Origin: Fremontodendron californicum
Lineage: Eukaryota; Streptophyta; Magnoliopsida; Malvales; Malvaceae
DNA length: 64,000 nt
Direction: 5' to 3'
NCBI GenBank assembly: GCA_030761205.1
Contig: JAULJL010000035.1
Coordinates: 16,657,001-16,721,000, forward strand
The notes beneath the pieces are model-generated. The model made no database searches. It saw only the letters and a program-made list of their open reading frames with translations, and was not told the origin of the DNA. The translations under genes were made by a program, and so were the position numbers. This document shows, piece by piece, positions 22,794-35,005 of this stretch (position 1 is the first letter of the stretch; each line of letters begins with the position of its first letter).

Positions 22794-23744
22794 ATGAAAG
22801 GGGTTCGAGATATGAGGAATGAATCGGAGGAACGATTGGGTGCTTTCGAACGCAATCAAGATGAATATGGACATGAAATCCGAGAGGTGAAGGAACAACT
22901 TGCCAAATTGCTGAAAATGGTTGAGGATATGGGTAACAGTAAAGGTGAACTTTCTCAGGGCTTCACATCATCTTCGGATCAACCAAAACCATTAGGTCCA
23001 GAACATACAATCCTTGCTGGATCCTGCACTTGTCAATGCCACAAAGGTTGCAATCCTGATGAAATGGTGGACAAAATCATGAAAATAATTAAACCTGAAA
23101 GCCTGATACCAAAGACAGAAACCTCGAATCCAGTACCATACCTGCAAACTGTTCTAGGTCCAAACCAGTATCCCCACCCTACTATGGTCCAATCGTCCAT
23201 TGGGACGACCACTACGGGATTCCTGAATCCGACTCCATCGTTACCAACTACCAGTTCATACTATTTCCCTCATCAATCACCTTATCCAGTACCTGAGATA
23301 GGAACCTCGAGCTATGTACAACCTCCAAAGGCCCCGTGTCCAAATCCATACCCTTACCATGCTGTTCCGCCACATCCCCATGTAAACACTCCGGTTCGAA
23401 CCTTAGTGCTACCACCAAGTGCCCCAACTCCTAGGCCATGTGTGACTAAGAAACGGTCCCAGAATAAGACCCAAATGCATTTTGATCCCATTCCAATCAG
23501 CTACCAAGAGCTCCTCCCTATACTGATCCAAAATCACATGGTTGCCTGTGTCCCATTGAAACCCCTGTTACCACCATATCCAATGTGGTATAATCCAAAT
23601 GAAAGATGTGATTATCACTGTGGAATTGTTGGCCATAGCATCGAAGATTGTATAGCAGTCAAAAGGAAAGTGCAAGCTCTCATAGATGCCAAGTGGTTGG
23701 ATCCAACGACACTGATTGATAAAGGACTGGGAAAACGCCATTAG
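22794..23744 (+). CDS. Element B ORF1, inverted second copy (right arm)
   Basis: Same 316-aa translation as 19565-20515, opposite strand. Coiled-coil N-terminus, SCTCQCHKGC cluster, Pro-rich middle and Gag-like C-terminal knuckle are all intact. In this arm the frame has no PBS or 5' LTR in front of it, so sense expression would need an outside promoter. Confidence 0.78.
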   Translation: MKGVRDMRNESEERLGAFERNQDEYGHEIREVKEQLAKLLKMVEDMGNSKGELSQGFTSSSDQPKPLGPEHTILAGSCTCQCHKGCNPDEMVDKIMKIIKPESLIPKTETSNPVPYLQTVLGPNQYPHPTMVQSSIGTTTTGFLNPTPSLPTTSSYYFPHQSPYPVPEIGTSSYVQPPKAPCPNPYPYHAVPPHPHVNTPVRTLVLPPSAPTPRPCVTKKRSQNKTQMHFDPIPISYQELLPILIQNHMVACVPLKPLLPPYPMWYNPNERCDYHCGIVGHSIEDCIAVKRKVQALIDAKWLDPTTLIDKGLGKRH

Positions 23745-24574
23745 GATTGGGAGATTTACAGCATTGAAGTGGAAAGACTTCGGTCTTATATGATGTAATA
23801 GGATTTCACTTTTTCAGTAGCCGGCTCTTATAGCCTTAGGATGCTAGGAAGAATAAAGTGCTTGTAAAGACAGTTTTAACTACTGCTCAAATTTTGTAAA
23901 ACATGGTTTATACCATTGTGAACATTGATATGGGAATGAATTGAGTATGCTTCAAATTTATAAGATGTTGATGATTAAGTTCCTCCGATTCTTATTTCCT
24001 CCGTGATATCTCCCCCTTTGCATTTTGCATCCCATCAATTATTTGTCAGGTTGCATTCATAACAAACATAGTCAGCATAATTTCTTTGTATATGTTCATG
24101 CATTAATTTGCTTATTACATACATCATGTTAGCATTAGGTCGCATTCATGACACACATGGTTAGCATGATTTTCTTTGTATATACTCTATATCAATCATT
24201 CATTGTTTGCATGTATCATAATTGACACCGTGTTGCATTCATAGGATATATGATCATTCATTGGGAAACATGCTAAAATGCACATGATCAGTCATTGCAT
24301 ATATCCATGTGTTGATTTGTTTATTCTTTGTTTGCAACATGTTGGCATTGTGATTGCATTTATCACATATATGGTCAGCATGTTTCCATTGTACATATCC
24401 ATACATCATATTGTTTAGGCTTCACATGCATGAAATTGCATTCATGGCTCATTCATCATGACATACATTTGGGGGAAATAAAATAGAAGTTGGCTTGGCT
24501 TTAGGAGTCTTTGAAAGAATTTCCATTTCAAATCAGAAGAAGTACTGAGTACACTTTTAATACAGACCGGTGCT

Positions 24575-25990
24575 ATGGAGGATGAACAAGTTGCCCGAAT
24601 GGAAAAAATGGAAAGGGAACAGAGAGAATTGCGAGAACAGCTAGCAAAATCTCAAGCAGAATCTAAGGATCAGATGACTAAACTGATGGAGCTAATGTCT
24701 GCTGTAATGAAGGGAAAAGGATACACCGAAAACTTTGTCGCCGGAGAAGGGTTAGAGGTACAAAAGGGCCAAGATGAGGTAGCAATAAGTGATGCCCAGA
24801 ACACTGTTAACCCCGTCAATGTCCTAAAATCAGATGATCCGGCTGAACAGGCAAAGTTGAAAAGGGTTGCAGTAAATGAGGTTGAGTTGGCAGATTCCCA
24901 AGGGAAATATCAGTTGTTAGATGAAAGGCTCCGGGCAATAGAAAGAAAAGATGTATTCGGGAGTGTGGAGGCGAAAGAACGATGCTTGGTCCTCGATTTA
25001 GTCATTCCTCCTAAGTTTAAGATCCCTGACTTTGTGAAATATGACGGGACGACCGATCCATCAGCCCACATCACTATGTTCTGCCGAAAGATGACAAGTC
25101 AGATAGATAATGATAAGCTTTTGATTCACTGCTTTCAGGATAGCCTCAGCGGGTCCGCAATTAGGTGGTATAGTCAGTTGAGCAAGGATCAGATTCGCTC
25201 TTAGAATGATTTGGCTGGGGCTTTTCTAAACCAGTACAAGCATATGACCGACAAGACACTTGATCGTCTCACTTTGCAAAATATGGAGAAAAAAGCTACT
25301 GAGAGCTTCAAAGAATATGCACAACGGTGGATGAGCCTGGCTGCCCAAATACAACCGCCCTTGACACAAAAGGAAATCACTATCCTTTTTGTGAATACAC
25401 TGCACGCCCCGTACTATGACAGACTTGTCGGCAATGCTTCGAAGAATTTTGCGGACATGGTAATTTCAGGGGAGATGATTGAGAATGCTATCAAGAATGG
25501 GAAACTTGAAAGAGAAGGAACATCCAATACCGAGAGAAATAAGGCACCAAGAAAGAAAGAGGAAGATGTCCAAACTATGGAAGATTTCATCCTATATTCC
25601 CAATTTCCCTCATACCAATCATGTTACCCTACTGAGGTATCTCCAAGCCTTTATCCTTACCTACCTACCCAAACACCTAATCCTATACCAGCCCTTGCAA
25701 CAAGGCCTACTTCTAGAAAACGACCGCGAGAAAATCAAGAAAGAATTCCAATCCCCATCCCTGACTTACTGCCATTACTAATAAAGAATCAGTACCTTAC
25801 CCCGGTACCTTTGAAAATAGCTCCGAATCCATCAGCAAGGAGTTATGACCCTGACAGCAAGTGTGATTATCACCTAGGGGTAGTTGGGCATTCAACTGAA
25901 AAATGCAGACAACTGAAGGAAATGATTGAAAGTTTTATCCGTGATGGTATTTTGACACCGGAGCTTATCGATCAATGGAAGGCCACTTAG
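24575..25990 (+). pseudogene. Element B gag with one stop, inverted second copy (right arm)
   Basis: Mirror of 17319-18734, with TAG at 25202-25204 in the same place (CGC TCT TAG AAT GAT against A's TCT TGG AAA GAT). Apart from this stop the frame is open from MEDEQ to DQWKAT. One synonymous difference from the left arm is visible (AAG here, AAA there, near 25916); this arm agrees with A and so keeps the older base. Confidence 0.82.
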
Positions 25991-28900
25991 CCCTAAATCA
26001 ATTTCTTTCAGGGTTTTAGGGGGAGAATTACTACCTTTGAAGGATGTCAATAGGAGCATTTTTGACGCATGTAGTTTTATACACTGTGATGATGAAAGCA
26101 CTTGTCTCATGTTAACATCTACATGAATTAAATGAATTTTAAATGCTTTGTGTTTGTTGTGTTTTAAATAAACGTGAATTTACAAAAACAAGCATTAAGG
26201 AAGTTTTAATAATGGATAGTCTCAAGAAGATTGATGATCAGTGTTAGAAATGACCCAACACCATCCCCCTCTTTTTTGGGCTTCTCTATACCTAAACCTT
26301 GAATCAATAACACTTGAAAGACCTAATGCTTCAAGGAAAAATGAATGAAAAAAGAGAAGCATTGTCATTGCAAAATAAGCAAGGATGTAAATCCTAGTCT
26401 AGGCTATGAACAAAGGAACAAACTTTTTGAAATTTTTTGAATTCCTTGAAAATCAAACAAATGAGACATTCTTTCAAGAATCCAGATTTTGATAATTTGG
26501 TGTGTGTCAGGATTGTGCTAAAACCATTCATGACCTTTCCCAATGACCACAAAACACTAATTGCCCAGACATCACTTCATGATTGACACCTTGGGGCACA
26601 ATGATTAAACTAGATTATCCCTTGTCCCAGAGAAAACCTGCTTTTGGGTCATGTTTTCCTTGTCTCTTCAAAGAACTCAGATTGGAAACTCAGCCTTTTC
26701 AAAACAGACCTAGACTTGCCATATTCCTCGTTGATACAAATTCGCATGGATAATCAAATTGGGGCATCATATGTGGAAATGATGGATACATAGTGAAGAA
26801 AGATGGGCTAATGCATGAATCATTGGGGGCATGCGACGAAAAAAACAAAAAAAAAAAAGAAAAAAAAGAAAAAGAAAAATCATGATATCATGCATATGAG
26901 AATTCGGATGATTCCAAAGTGCAAAATGAAATTCTGAATATCTATTTCCCCTGAGGATTGCTTTTCAATGAGAATATTTGGGCTTGATATGATGAATGGC
27001 CATCTTTCATATCCATTTCACAAGAAAAAAATTATTATCCATAGTCACCCCTTTTGAGCCAAAAGAATTCTTAATTCTTTGAACCCTGATCAAGGATTAC
27101 CCTCTACACTGGGGGGCAAATGCGAGGAAAGATCTTTTCAAAGATCATTGAGAAATGAGTGACAGCTCAGGGACAGACACAAAGCAAATGGAGCCCCGAA
27201 TAAATACGGGCGCACTCTGTCAAAGAAAAAAAGAAGAGGAAAAGATGACGAAATGAAAGCCAAGAAAAACAAACAAAAAACACAATAAAAAAATGTGTGT
27301 GAAAGACATGGCAAATTGAAAGCCAAAAGCAAGGAAGAAAAAGAGCAAAATCAAAAAGAAAGAAATGTCCAAGAAGAGACACATGCTTCAAAGAAAATCC
27401 TCTTCAAGAAAGGATCCTTGATCTGATTACCCTCAAACACATATTTTGGGCCTATTTATCCTTTCTTTCTGAATCCTGAGCCATGGCCTACATTACGTGC
27501 TTTAAAAGTCCATTTTGATCAAGCATGAATGTTTAATTTGAAGGGTTTTCCTCAGATTTTATCCCATCTTATCAAATTCTCATTTCACTAAGGAAGAATT
27601 TAGAATTCTCAAGTGCATGGTAAAAAAAAAAAAGAGAAAAATTGAAAAGAATGGGACTCTAGGGCGAAAACCCAAAAAAAACGGGCGGTCTAGAGTAGAA
27701 TGGGAATTTTCGATGCCATCGATGATAGTGCCGATACCCCAAAAGAAAAGATCTTATTAAAGGAGTGGTCATTGAGGAACATCTAGGAATTCCTGAACCC
27801 CCCAAATTGTCAGCTCTCATTCGGAGGATTGTCTTCAAAAACTGAAACTTTGTTCCCAAGATTAAACTTTCCGGTTTAAACATCCCAGCCAATCTTGATG
27901 CTTGACAAAATGCCTTGATATGGAAACTAAAAGAATGTTGAATTTGTTTGGTTCTCAATGAATTCATGATTTATAAAACCTGTTCCATTTGTGAGCCTAG
28001 AAGGGATATACATTTTTGTCATGAAGTTTTCCTGGAAAAGCCAGAATCTTGTTATACCAAGCCTTGCCAATCCAGTTGAAAAAACCCAGATTGATACTTA
28101 GAGAAATTTCTAACAATGATCATCAGTCTTCAAAAGATTTGTACATCACACATTGTGGGGTTAATATTTTTTGTTCAGAAGTTTTCAAAATGCGAAAACA
28201 AATAAAAAGATTTTTTTGAAATACCCATTTTGATGTTGGCATGAGACAAGGATTTTTCTAACTCAAAGGTGTAGAACTGCCAGGATAGGTCTTGACTTCC
28301 AGATATGAGAAGAAGAAATAGAACCCGGTTCAGATCTCTGTTGATGAAAGTTTGAAAAACTGTTGGGGCAAAGAGAATAGCCAAAATGAATTGAAGATAT
28401 ACTCTGATTTGAAGAGGAAAAATGAATTTGAAAGGCTAAGCCAAAGTCTAGAAAAACAGCCGGGGGCACTTGCATCACTCATGAGCACTCATCTCTTTAT
28501 CGAGCTTTTGCATCTGCACAGTGTCGGCAAGCATTTGCATCATTCATGGGTATTTGCATTGGCATTATTCCATAAGCATCTGTATTTTACCTTTACATTT
28601 ACATTCTTCATGGAATTCGTATTTGTGTCATCTCAAGCAATTGCATCATTTCTAGAATCATTGCATTTTCATTACTGTGTGGTAATTGTAGTTACACCAT
28701 TCATAAACCAGTTACATGAACACAATTAGTAGGGGCATCTGCATCATGAAACATGGGCATCAATCCAAGTCATTTACATTTGCATTAAAGACATTTGCAC
28801 CAGTTTAAGTCATTTCGTGTCTTATTCAACACCTGCATCTGCATCAAAAAGCATTCGCATCTTCTCAAAATCGTTAGGGTAATTTTCAACAATTCTTCAA
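25991..28900 (+). other. Element B noncoding region (right arm)
   Basis: Mirror of 14401-17318 and homologous to A 47357-50100. The conserved hairpin ACTCTAG..CTAGAGT is at 27656-27696. No coding frame is conserved. Confidence 0.65.
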
Positions 28901-28909
28901 AGAACATTT

Positions 28910-30045
28910 TTAAGACCTCCGGGCATAATTTTTCAAATCACAGGTAAGACCTCCGGACAATATCTTTAAGACCTCCGGGCAACATCTTTAAGACCTCCGG
29001 GCATAACTTTTTTCAGGGGTAAGGCCTCCGGGCACTATTCTTAAGACCTCCGGGCATCATTTTTAAAGTCGCATACAGCGCATTTTTTCCAAATTATGGG
29101 TAAGGCCTCCGGGCACCATTCTTAAAACCTCCGGGCATCATTTTTAAAGTCGCATACAGTGCATTTCTTCCAAATTATGGGTAAGGCCTCCGGGCACCAT
29201 TCTTAAGACCTCCGGGCATCATTTTTAAAGTCGCGTACAGCGCATTTCTTCCAAATTATGGGCAAGGCCTCCGGGCACCATTCTTAAGACCTCCGGGCAT
29301 CATTTTTAAAGTCGCATACAGCGCATTTCTTCCAAATTATGGGTAAGGCCTCCGGGCACCATTCTTAAGACCTCCGGGCATCATTTTTAAAGTCGCATAC
29401 AGCGCATTTCTTCCAAATCACGGGTAAGGCCTCCGGGCACCATTCTTAAAACCTCCGGGCATCATTTTTAAAGTCGCATACAGCGCATTTTTTTCAAATC
29501 ACAGGTAAGACCTCCGGGCACCAATTTTTAAGACCTCCGGGCACCATTTTAAGACCTCCGGGCATAATTTTTCAAATCACAGGTAAGACCTCCGGGCAAC
29601 ATCTTTAAGACCTCCGGGCATAACTCTTTTTTTCAGGGGTAAGGCCTATGGGCACCATTTTTAAGACCTCCGGGCATAATTTTTCAAATCACAGGTAAGA
29701 CCTCCGGGCAACATCTTTAAGACCTCCGGGCATTATTTTTTTTAGGGGTAAGACCTCCGGGCATAATTTTTTTCAAATCATATGTAAGACCTCTGGGCAA
29801 CATCTTTAAGACCTCCGGGCATAACTTTTTTCAGGGGTAAGACCTCCGGGCACCAATTTTTAAGACCTCCGGGCATAATTTTTCAAATCACAGGTAAGAC
29901 CTCCGGGCAACATCTTTAAGACCTCCGGGCATAACTTTTTTCAGGGGTAAGACCTCCGGGCACCAATTTTTAAGACCTCCGGGCACCAATTTTTAAGACC
30001 TCCGGGCACCATTTTAAGACCTTCGGGCACCAATTTTAAAGCCCT
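28910..30045 (+). repeat. Tandem array of AAGACCTCCGGGCA units (right arm)
   Basis: Mirror of 13266-14400, same unit order, including the ~81-bp higher-order repeat with AAAGTCGCATACAGCGC (about 29020-29490). Confidence 0.88.
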
Positions 30046-30410
30046 TCGAGCATAAATTTTTCTTTTGAAATCGAATTCATTCCCTTAAGACGAATCGAGC
30101 CTTGTTTAGGCAGGGAATTCAATTTAAGGACAAAATCTTCAATTTATTGTTTTTAAAAAAAAATGAAAAAAGAGAAAATAGAAAAAAAATAAAAAAAAAT
30201 AAAAAAAAATAAAAAAAAAATAAAAAAAAATAAAAAAATGAAAAAAGAAAAAAAGAAGAAAGAAGAAAAAAATGAAAAAATGAAAAATAGAAAATGAAAA
30301 AAATTAAAATGAAAAAGAAACCCCTTTCCCTTTCCTTCACATGTGATGTCACTGACCGTACAAAATTAGTGTCGGTTTATCTTTGCCTGATTCCTGATTC
30401 TCAGCAATAG

Positions 30411-30425
30411 CCAAAGAGGGGCAGC
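30411..30425 (+). other. Polypurine tract of element B (right arm)
   Basis: CCAAAGAGGGGCAGC immediately before TGTAGACACC at 30426. Mirror of 12886-12900. Confidence 0.8.
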
Positions 30426-33400
30426 TGTAGACACCTAATTTTGTCCGGACCACTAAACAGGTATGTTTTCTTCCCATATTGATGTTCCCAAGTGTAAAAA
30501 GACTGTTTTCATCCTGCAGGTGGTACTCCGAGACTTAGTTTAAGAGGGCGAGCACAAAAAGTCAAACTTGAAAAAAAGTCAACCCCGAAAAAGTCAACCC
30601 CAGAAAGTCAACTACTGAAAAAGTCAACCCACTTTCAAAATCAAGATTTTAAGTTCAATTGAAAAATGGCGAAAGAATTTTGATAATCCGAGGTCTACAT
30701 TGAAAGATATGGAGTTCAGAAGTTGGGATTTGGAGATTCAGTAGAAAGGAAACCCTAATCCGAGAAATTTGGGGAAAAGTGCTTAAACGATCAAACTGGT
30801 CGAAATTGAAGGTTCCAAATGAAAGATAAGCACTGACTACGGGTAATGGAGAAGTCACTTGCAAGAAAAACCGAAAAAAAAGTCAATCCGGGAGAAAACC
30901 GAGAATTAGGGTTTTTAGTGGATTTCGGTGAAATCGGGAAGAATCACAGAAATGGCCCGACTTGGTAAGACCAAAGCCCCCAATGGATGAGGAATGATTA
31001 AAAAGGATGGCCCAAGGCTCAGATTGAAGAAAATCTGAAAATCGGACTTGTTTTGAGCAAAACCGGGTTTCGGAGGTTAAAGGGTAAAATTGGAAAAATT
31101 TGGGAAAAATAGCAAATGGACTCCGAAAATTATGGAAAATTTGTCAATCTCATTCTTAAATCATTTGAAAGATATTGGAGAAAGAAAATCTTGATTCCGA
31201 GTTCGTTTGCAAAGTGGCCAAATCCCGGGCTTCTTATGCAGTAATTCAAAAAGATAAATCCCGGAAAAATAGCAAATGGACTCCAAAAATTCTGAAATTT
31301 GGCAAATCTCATTTTTAAATTATTTGGAAGAGATTGGCGAAAGAAAATCTTGATTCCGAGTTCGTTTGCAAAATGGCCAAATCCCGGGCCTCCTATGCAG
31401 TAATTCAAGCCGATAAATCCCAAAAAAATACCAAATGAGCTCCAAAAATTATGAAAACTTCCAGATCACACTTTTTAAATATTTTGAAGAGATTGGTGAA
31501 GAAAAATATTGATTTGGAGCTCGTTTAAAAAATGGTAAAATGTAGGGGCATAAAAGGGCATTTTTGGGAAGAAAAAATCCAAATAAATAGCAAACGGACT
31601 CGGATAATTTTGAAAACTTCCAGAACTCAATATTTTATTATTTTGGAAGTATTAAAAAAAGAAATTTTGAATTTGGAGTCCGTTTGATATTTATTTGCAT
31701 CCGGGGGGCAAAATGGTCATTTCACCCAAGCAACCGAAAAGGGCTTTTTTGGCCCTTCAAAAAAATCAGAGTTGGGCTGGAAAAGAGAAGTGCTGGCATG
31801 CCCAAGCCCAAAGAAAGGAGGAAGCTTCTAATTTTTTTTTTTAATCAAGTGGTTAAAAATCAAGAGTTAGTTAACCATTCTCTTTGATCAAGCCATGGTG
31901 ATTAAACCACATAGGTTAAGAAAGATGTCAACATTATTTTTGCATAGCTGTAATTTGAGAGGGCTGAGATGCTAATCTAAAGGTGGTAATTTCATGACTT
32001 TTCATCTTGAATTATTGGCCATTTGATGGAAATTAGGTTACACAAAAATGACAACATCTTGGAGGCTACATGCATTAAGGCTAGCCCTAAGGGGGGGGGG
32101 AGGCAGATTTTGGTTTCTTCTTTTCCATTTTGGCTGATTTCTCTTAGTTTTTCTTAGTTTTTATCTTCTTGGTTGAGAGCAAAAAAAGAAAAGTTTAGAA
32201 ATAAAGGAAAGTTTGAAGAGAAAAGCTTGAAATATTAGCTTCTTGAGGTTGCTCTTGAGCACCAACTCTTGCACTTTCATTTTCTATTCTTGTTTTTTGC
32301 TATTTTAATCTCTACTTGGTGAGTTTTCATTTTAAAATAATGTTTCTTGTTCTTCCTTCATTTCCTTTCTTAAGTATATTTTTTTTACATTTTGTTTTTA
32401 CAATAAACTCACCATGGCCAAATGGCCTACATTATTTATTTTAAGTTGTTGTTTCAATTCATTTTACCATATTGTTTATGCTATTTTCTTTGTTTTTGAT
32501 GTTTTAAGTGTTATGTTATTTCATGTTCTTAAGTTATATTTAATTTGGTTGCTTTGTTTGTTGCCATTTATGTCTTAGATATCATGTTTTTGCATTTTTA
32601 ATTTTCTGTTTTCATTTGAGTATGTTTTAGAGTTAGCATATTAAGTGTTTGTGAAAATGCTTGTGTGATTCTTTGCATGATTCTTGTTTTATATCTTAGT
32701 GAGCATGTTTTAGATTTGGTATATTAGGTGTTTGTGAAAATGCTTGTGTGATTTTTGTGTTATGACTTAGTTTTTCATGCTAGCATACCAAGTGTTTGTG
32801 AAAATGCCATGCTTGTTGGAGCTTGGGGCCATTTGGCTACTCCATGTGTTTTGCATTGTGTGTTGTATTTTTTGTCATGCTAGTTGTTAGGTTTTTGCAT
32901 TTGCATGATATTTGGTTGGATTTTTGAATTAAGCATGCCTTGTGTTTGTGAAAATGCCATGCATGTCTTAGGTCTAGGTTACATTAAATGCCATGCAAGT
33001 TCATGTTAGGTCTAGGCCATATTATTTATGTCATGCATTTTCCTTACATTTAGGTTTAGATCCATGCATTTCATGCATTATGTTTGCTGCATTGTTTCAT
33101 GCATTTCATGTTCATACCACTTGAATAATGACTTGAGCCAATTGATGGTTCAAAGTCATGCTCTCTTGAGCACACTTGTGGAAAATTAAGTTTGTCAAGT
33201 TGATTATTCTACCTTTGTGATTTTTTTTACTTAGCCATTTTTTATCTAACTTTCAAAAAGTCCTAGCTACTGCTTTCAAGTCATTTTATGAGTTTCAAAT
33301 ATTTTTACTTTGATTTTTAAATGATTTTATCAAAGACAAAAAAATGTGCTGGCAAAGCAGTTTTTTCTCCTCCAAAAACTCGTACATCTCTGATTTTTCT

Positions 33401-35000
33401 GGGAATTCATCTTTGATCAGAAAATTAAGCCGATTTTTTATCGTGTAGTTTTACATGTCCTGAGTCTCCAGTAATTTTTTCAGAATTTTTGGAATTTTTA
33501 AAAATAGGGTAAAAAATCGTGGATTAAAACTGGACAGTGGAGTCAGAATTGAATTTAAAGAAAAACAAAGCAGTTTTTTCTCCTCCAAAAACTCGTACAT
33601 TTCTGATTTTTCTGGGAATTCATCTTTGATTCAAAAATTAAGCCGATTTTTTCTCGTGTAGTTTTACATGTCCTGAGTCTCCAGTATTTTTTTCAGAATT
33701 TTTGGAATTTTTAAAAATAGGATAAAAAATCATGGATTAAAACTGGTTAGTGGAGTCAGAATTGAATTTAAAGAAAAACCAATTTTCTGTTTTGGTTAAC
33801 TTACTTAGAGTGGGCTGATTAGGAGGGTTAGCTACTGACTTAGGGTAATTTCTAAGCCTTTTTAAACTCTAAAAATGGTTTTTCAAGTCCCGGGTTAAGG
33901 GTAGCCAAGTCCCGATTTTTTAAACTTAGGAAATTAGAGCCATTTTAAAAATTTTTAGCCCAGTTTTTATTTTCTTATTCAAGCTTCTCAAAATTGTTTT
34001 CAAACAATCACAAAGTATTTTGGTTTTAGAATATTTAATTTGACATATTTTCCTAAGGTAGCCGGATATCTTGTTAGATATACGGATTTCCTTAATTAAA
34101 GGAAAAAATACATTTCATGCATTGCATTTTTATTTTCATGCACATTATATGATAGCATTATTTTATTCCATGTCATTTAAATTATATGCCATACCATTCA
34201 TACTTGTCATGTCATTTAGGTTGTATTATATTATTTAGATTTTGCTATGTCATTTTATTTATGTCATGCATATACATATTCATTTCTTTTAAATGTTTTC
34301 AAAAAAAGATAATGGTTTTCAATAAAAAAAATATAAAGATATTCCCGAGTTAAAATAATTCATGAGTTCTCTACCGGGTTTGCTGGAGGGAATATCATCA
34401 ATTATCATTAATAAAGGAATATCTTTCTTTCAAAAAGAGAATGATTCGGAAAGTTTTCCAAAACTAATAAAAATTTCTATATTTTGCCACGTTTGTTGGG
34501 GAATATAGGAAAATTTTGAATTTATAAATTCTGGATCATTTTCAATAAAAAAATGAAATTATTTTTCTTTAAATTGGGAATTAACTTGAAATACTAAATT
34601 TAAAACCAACTTTTTACCGAGACTTGAGATAACACACGATTAATAAGGTACCGATTTATACGGGCGTTGTGGGGGTGCTAATCCTTCCCCACACGTAACC
34701 GACTCCCGAACCCGCTTCTTTGATTTCTCTGGTTTAAAACGCAGACTTGAAATTGGTTTTTAAAATGTTTTAATTAATTTTTAAAATATTTTATAAAACC
34801 GGTTTTAATAGGTGGCCGATCACACCTAGCTAAAAAAGATTGGTGGCGACTCCATGTCTTTTTTAAGGTCATTTTCAAAACCTTCATTTTTCTAGAGGAA
34901 TTAAGTCGACTTTTCCTCGATTTTTTTTAATGTCACGCCTAACGAATAATAAAGTCTTGCGATGAGACTCGTCGTCATTATTATTTTTTAGGTTGCGACA
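30426..35000 (+). repeat. Inverted copy of B 3' LTR (right arm)
   Basis: Full 4575-bp copy from TGTAGACACC to GGTTGCGACA, matching 8311-12885 in structure (two 212-bp units, same 9048-9170-type segment) and not the structure of B's 5' LTR. It is followed by GCTAG and then the truncated 5' LTR. Confidence 0.85.
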
Positions 35001-35005
35001 GCTAG

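Larger units (their letters stand above)
8311..35000. repeat. Giant inverted repeat: arms 8311-21213 and 22092-35000, spacer ~880 bp
   Basis: Positions x and about 43310-x are reverse complements across about 12.9 kb: ORFs, arrays, PPTs and LTR ends all pair up (for example 19565-20515 with 22794-23744, 11424-11627 with 31684-31887). Arms differ by only a few bases seen by eye (near 11788, 11931, 17394, 20590) plus homopolymer lengths. The outer edge is the LTR end; the inner edge falls in a poly-T tract. The spacer 21214-22091 holds unduplicated leader, PBS and the last bases of the 5' LTR. Confidence 0.92.

Noticed and set aside
8311..35000. Palindrome explained only by a missed-adapter sequencing chimera
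   Set aside because: Arms carry distinguishable mutations, the spacer is 880 bp of unique sequence, and the junctions show deletion and filler bases; still, read-level proof is needed.
35001..35005. GCTAG read as a TSD of a second, inverted B insertion
   Set aside because: GCTAG is not the sequence expected in the host LTR at that point and the matching left side is missing, so no TSD can be shown.
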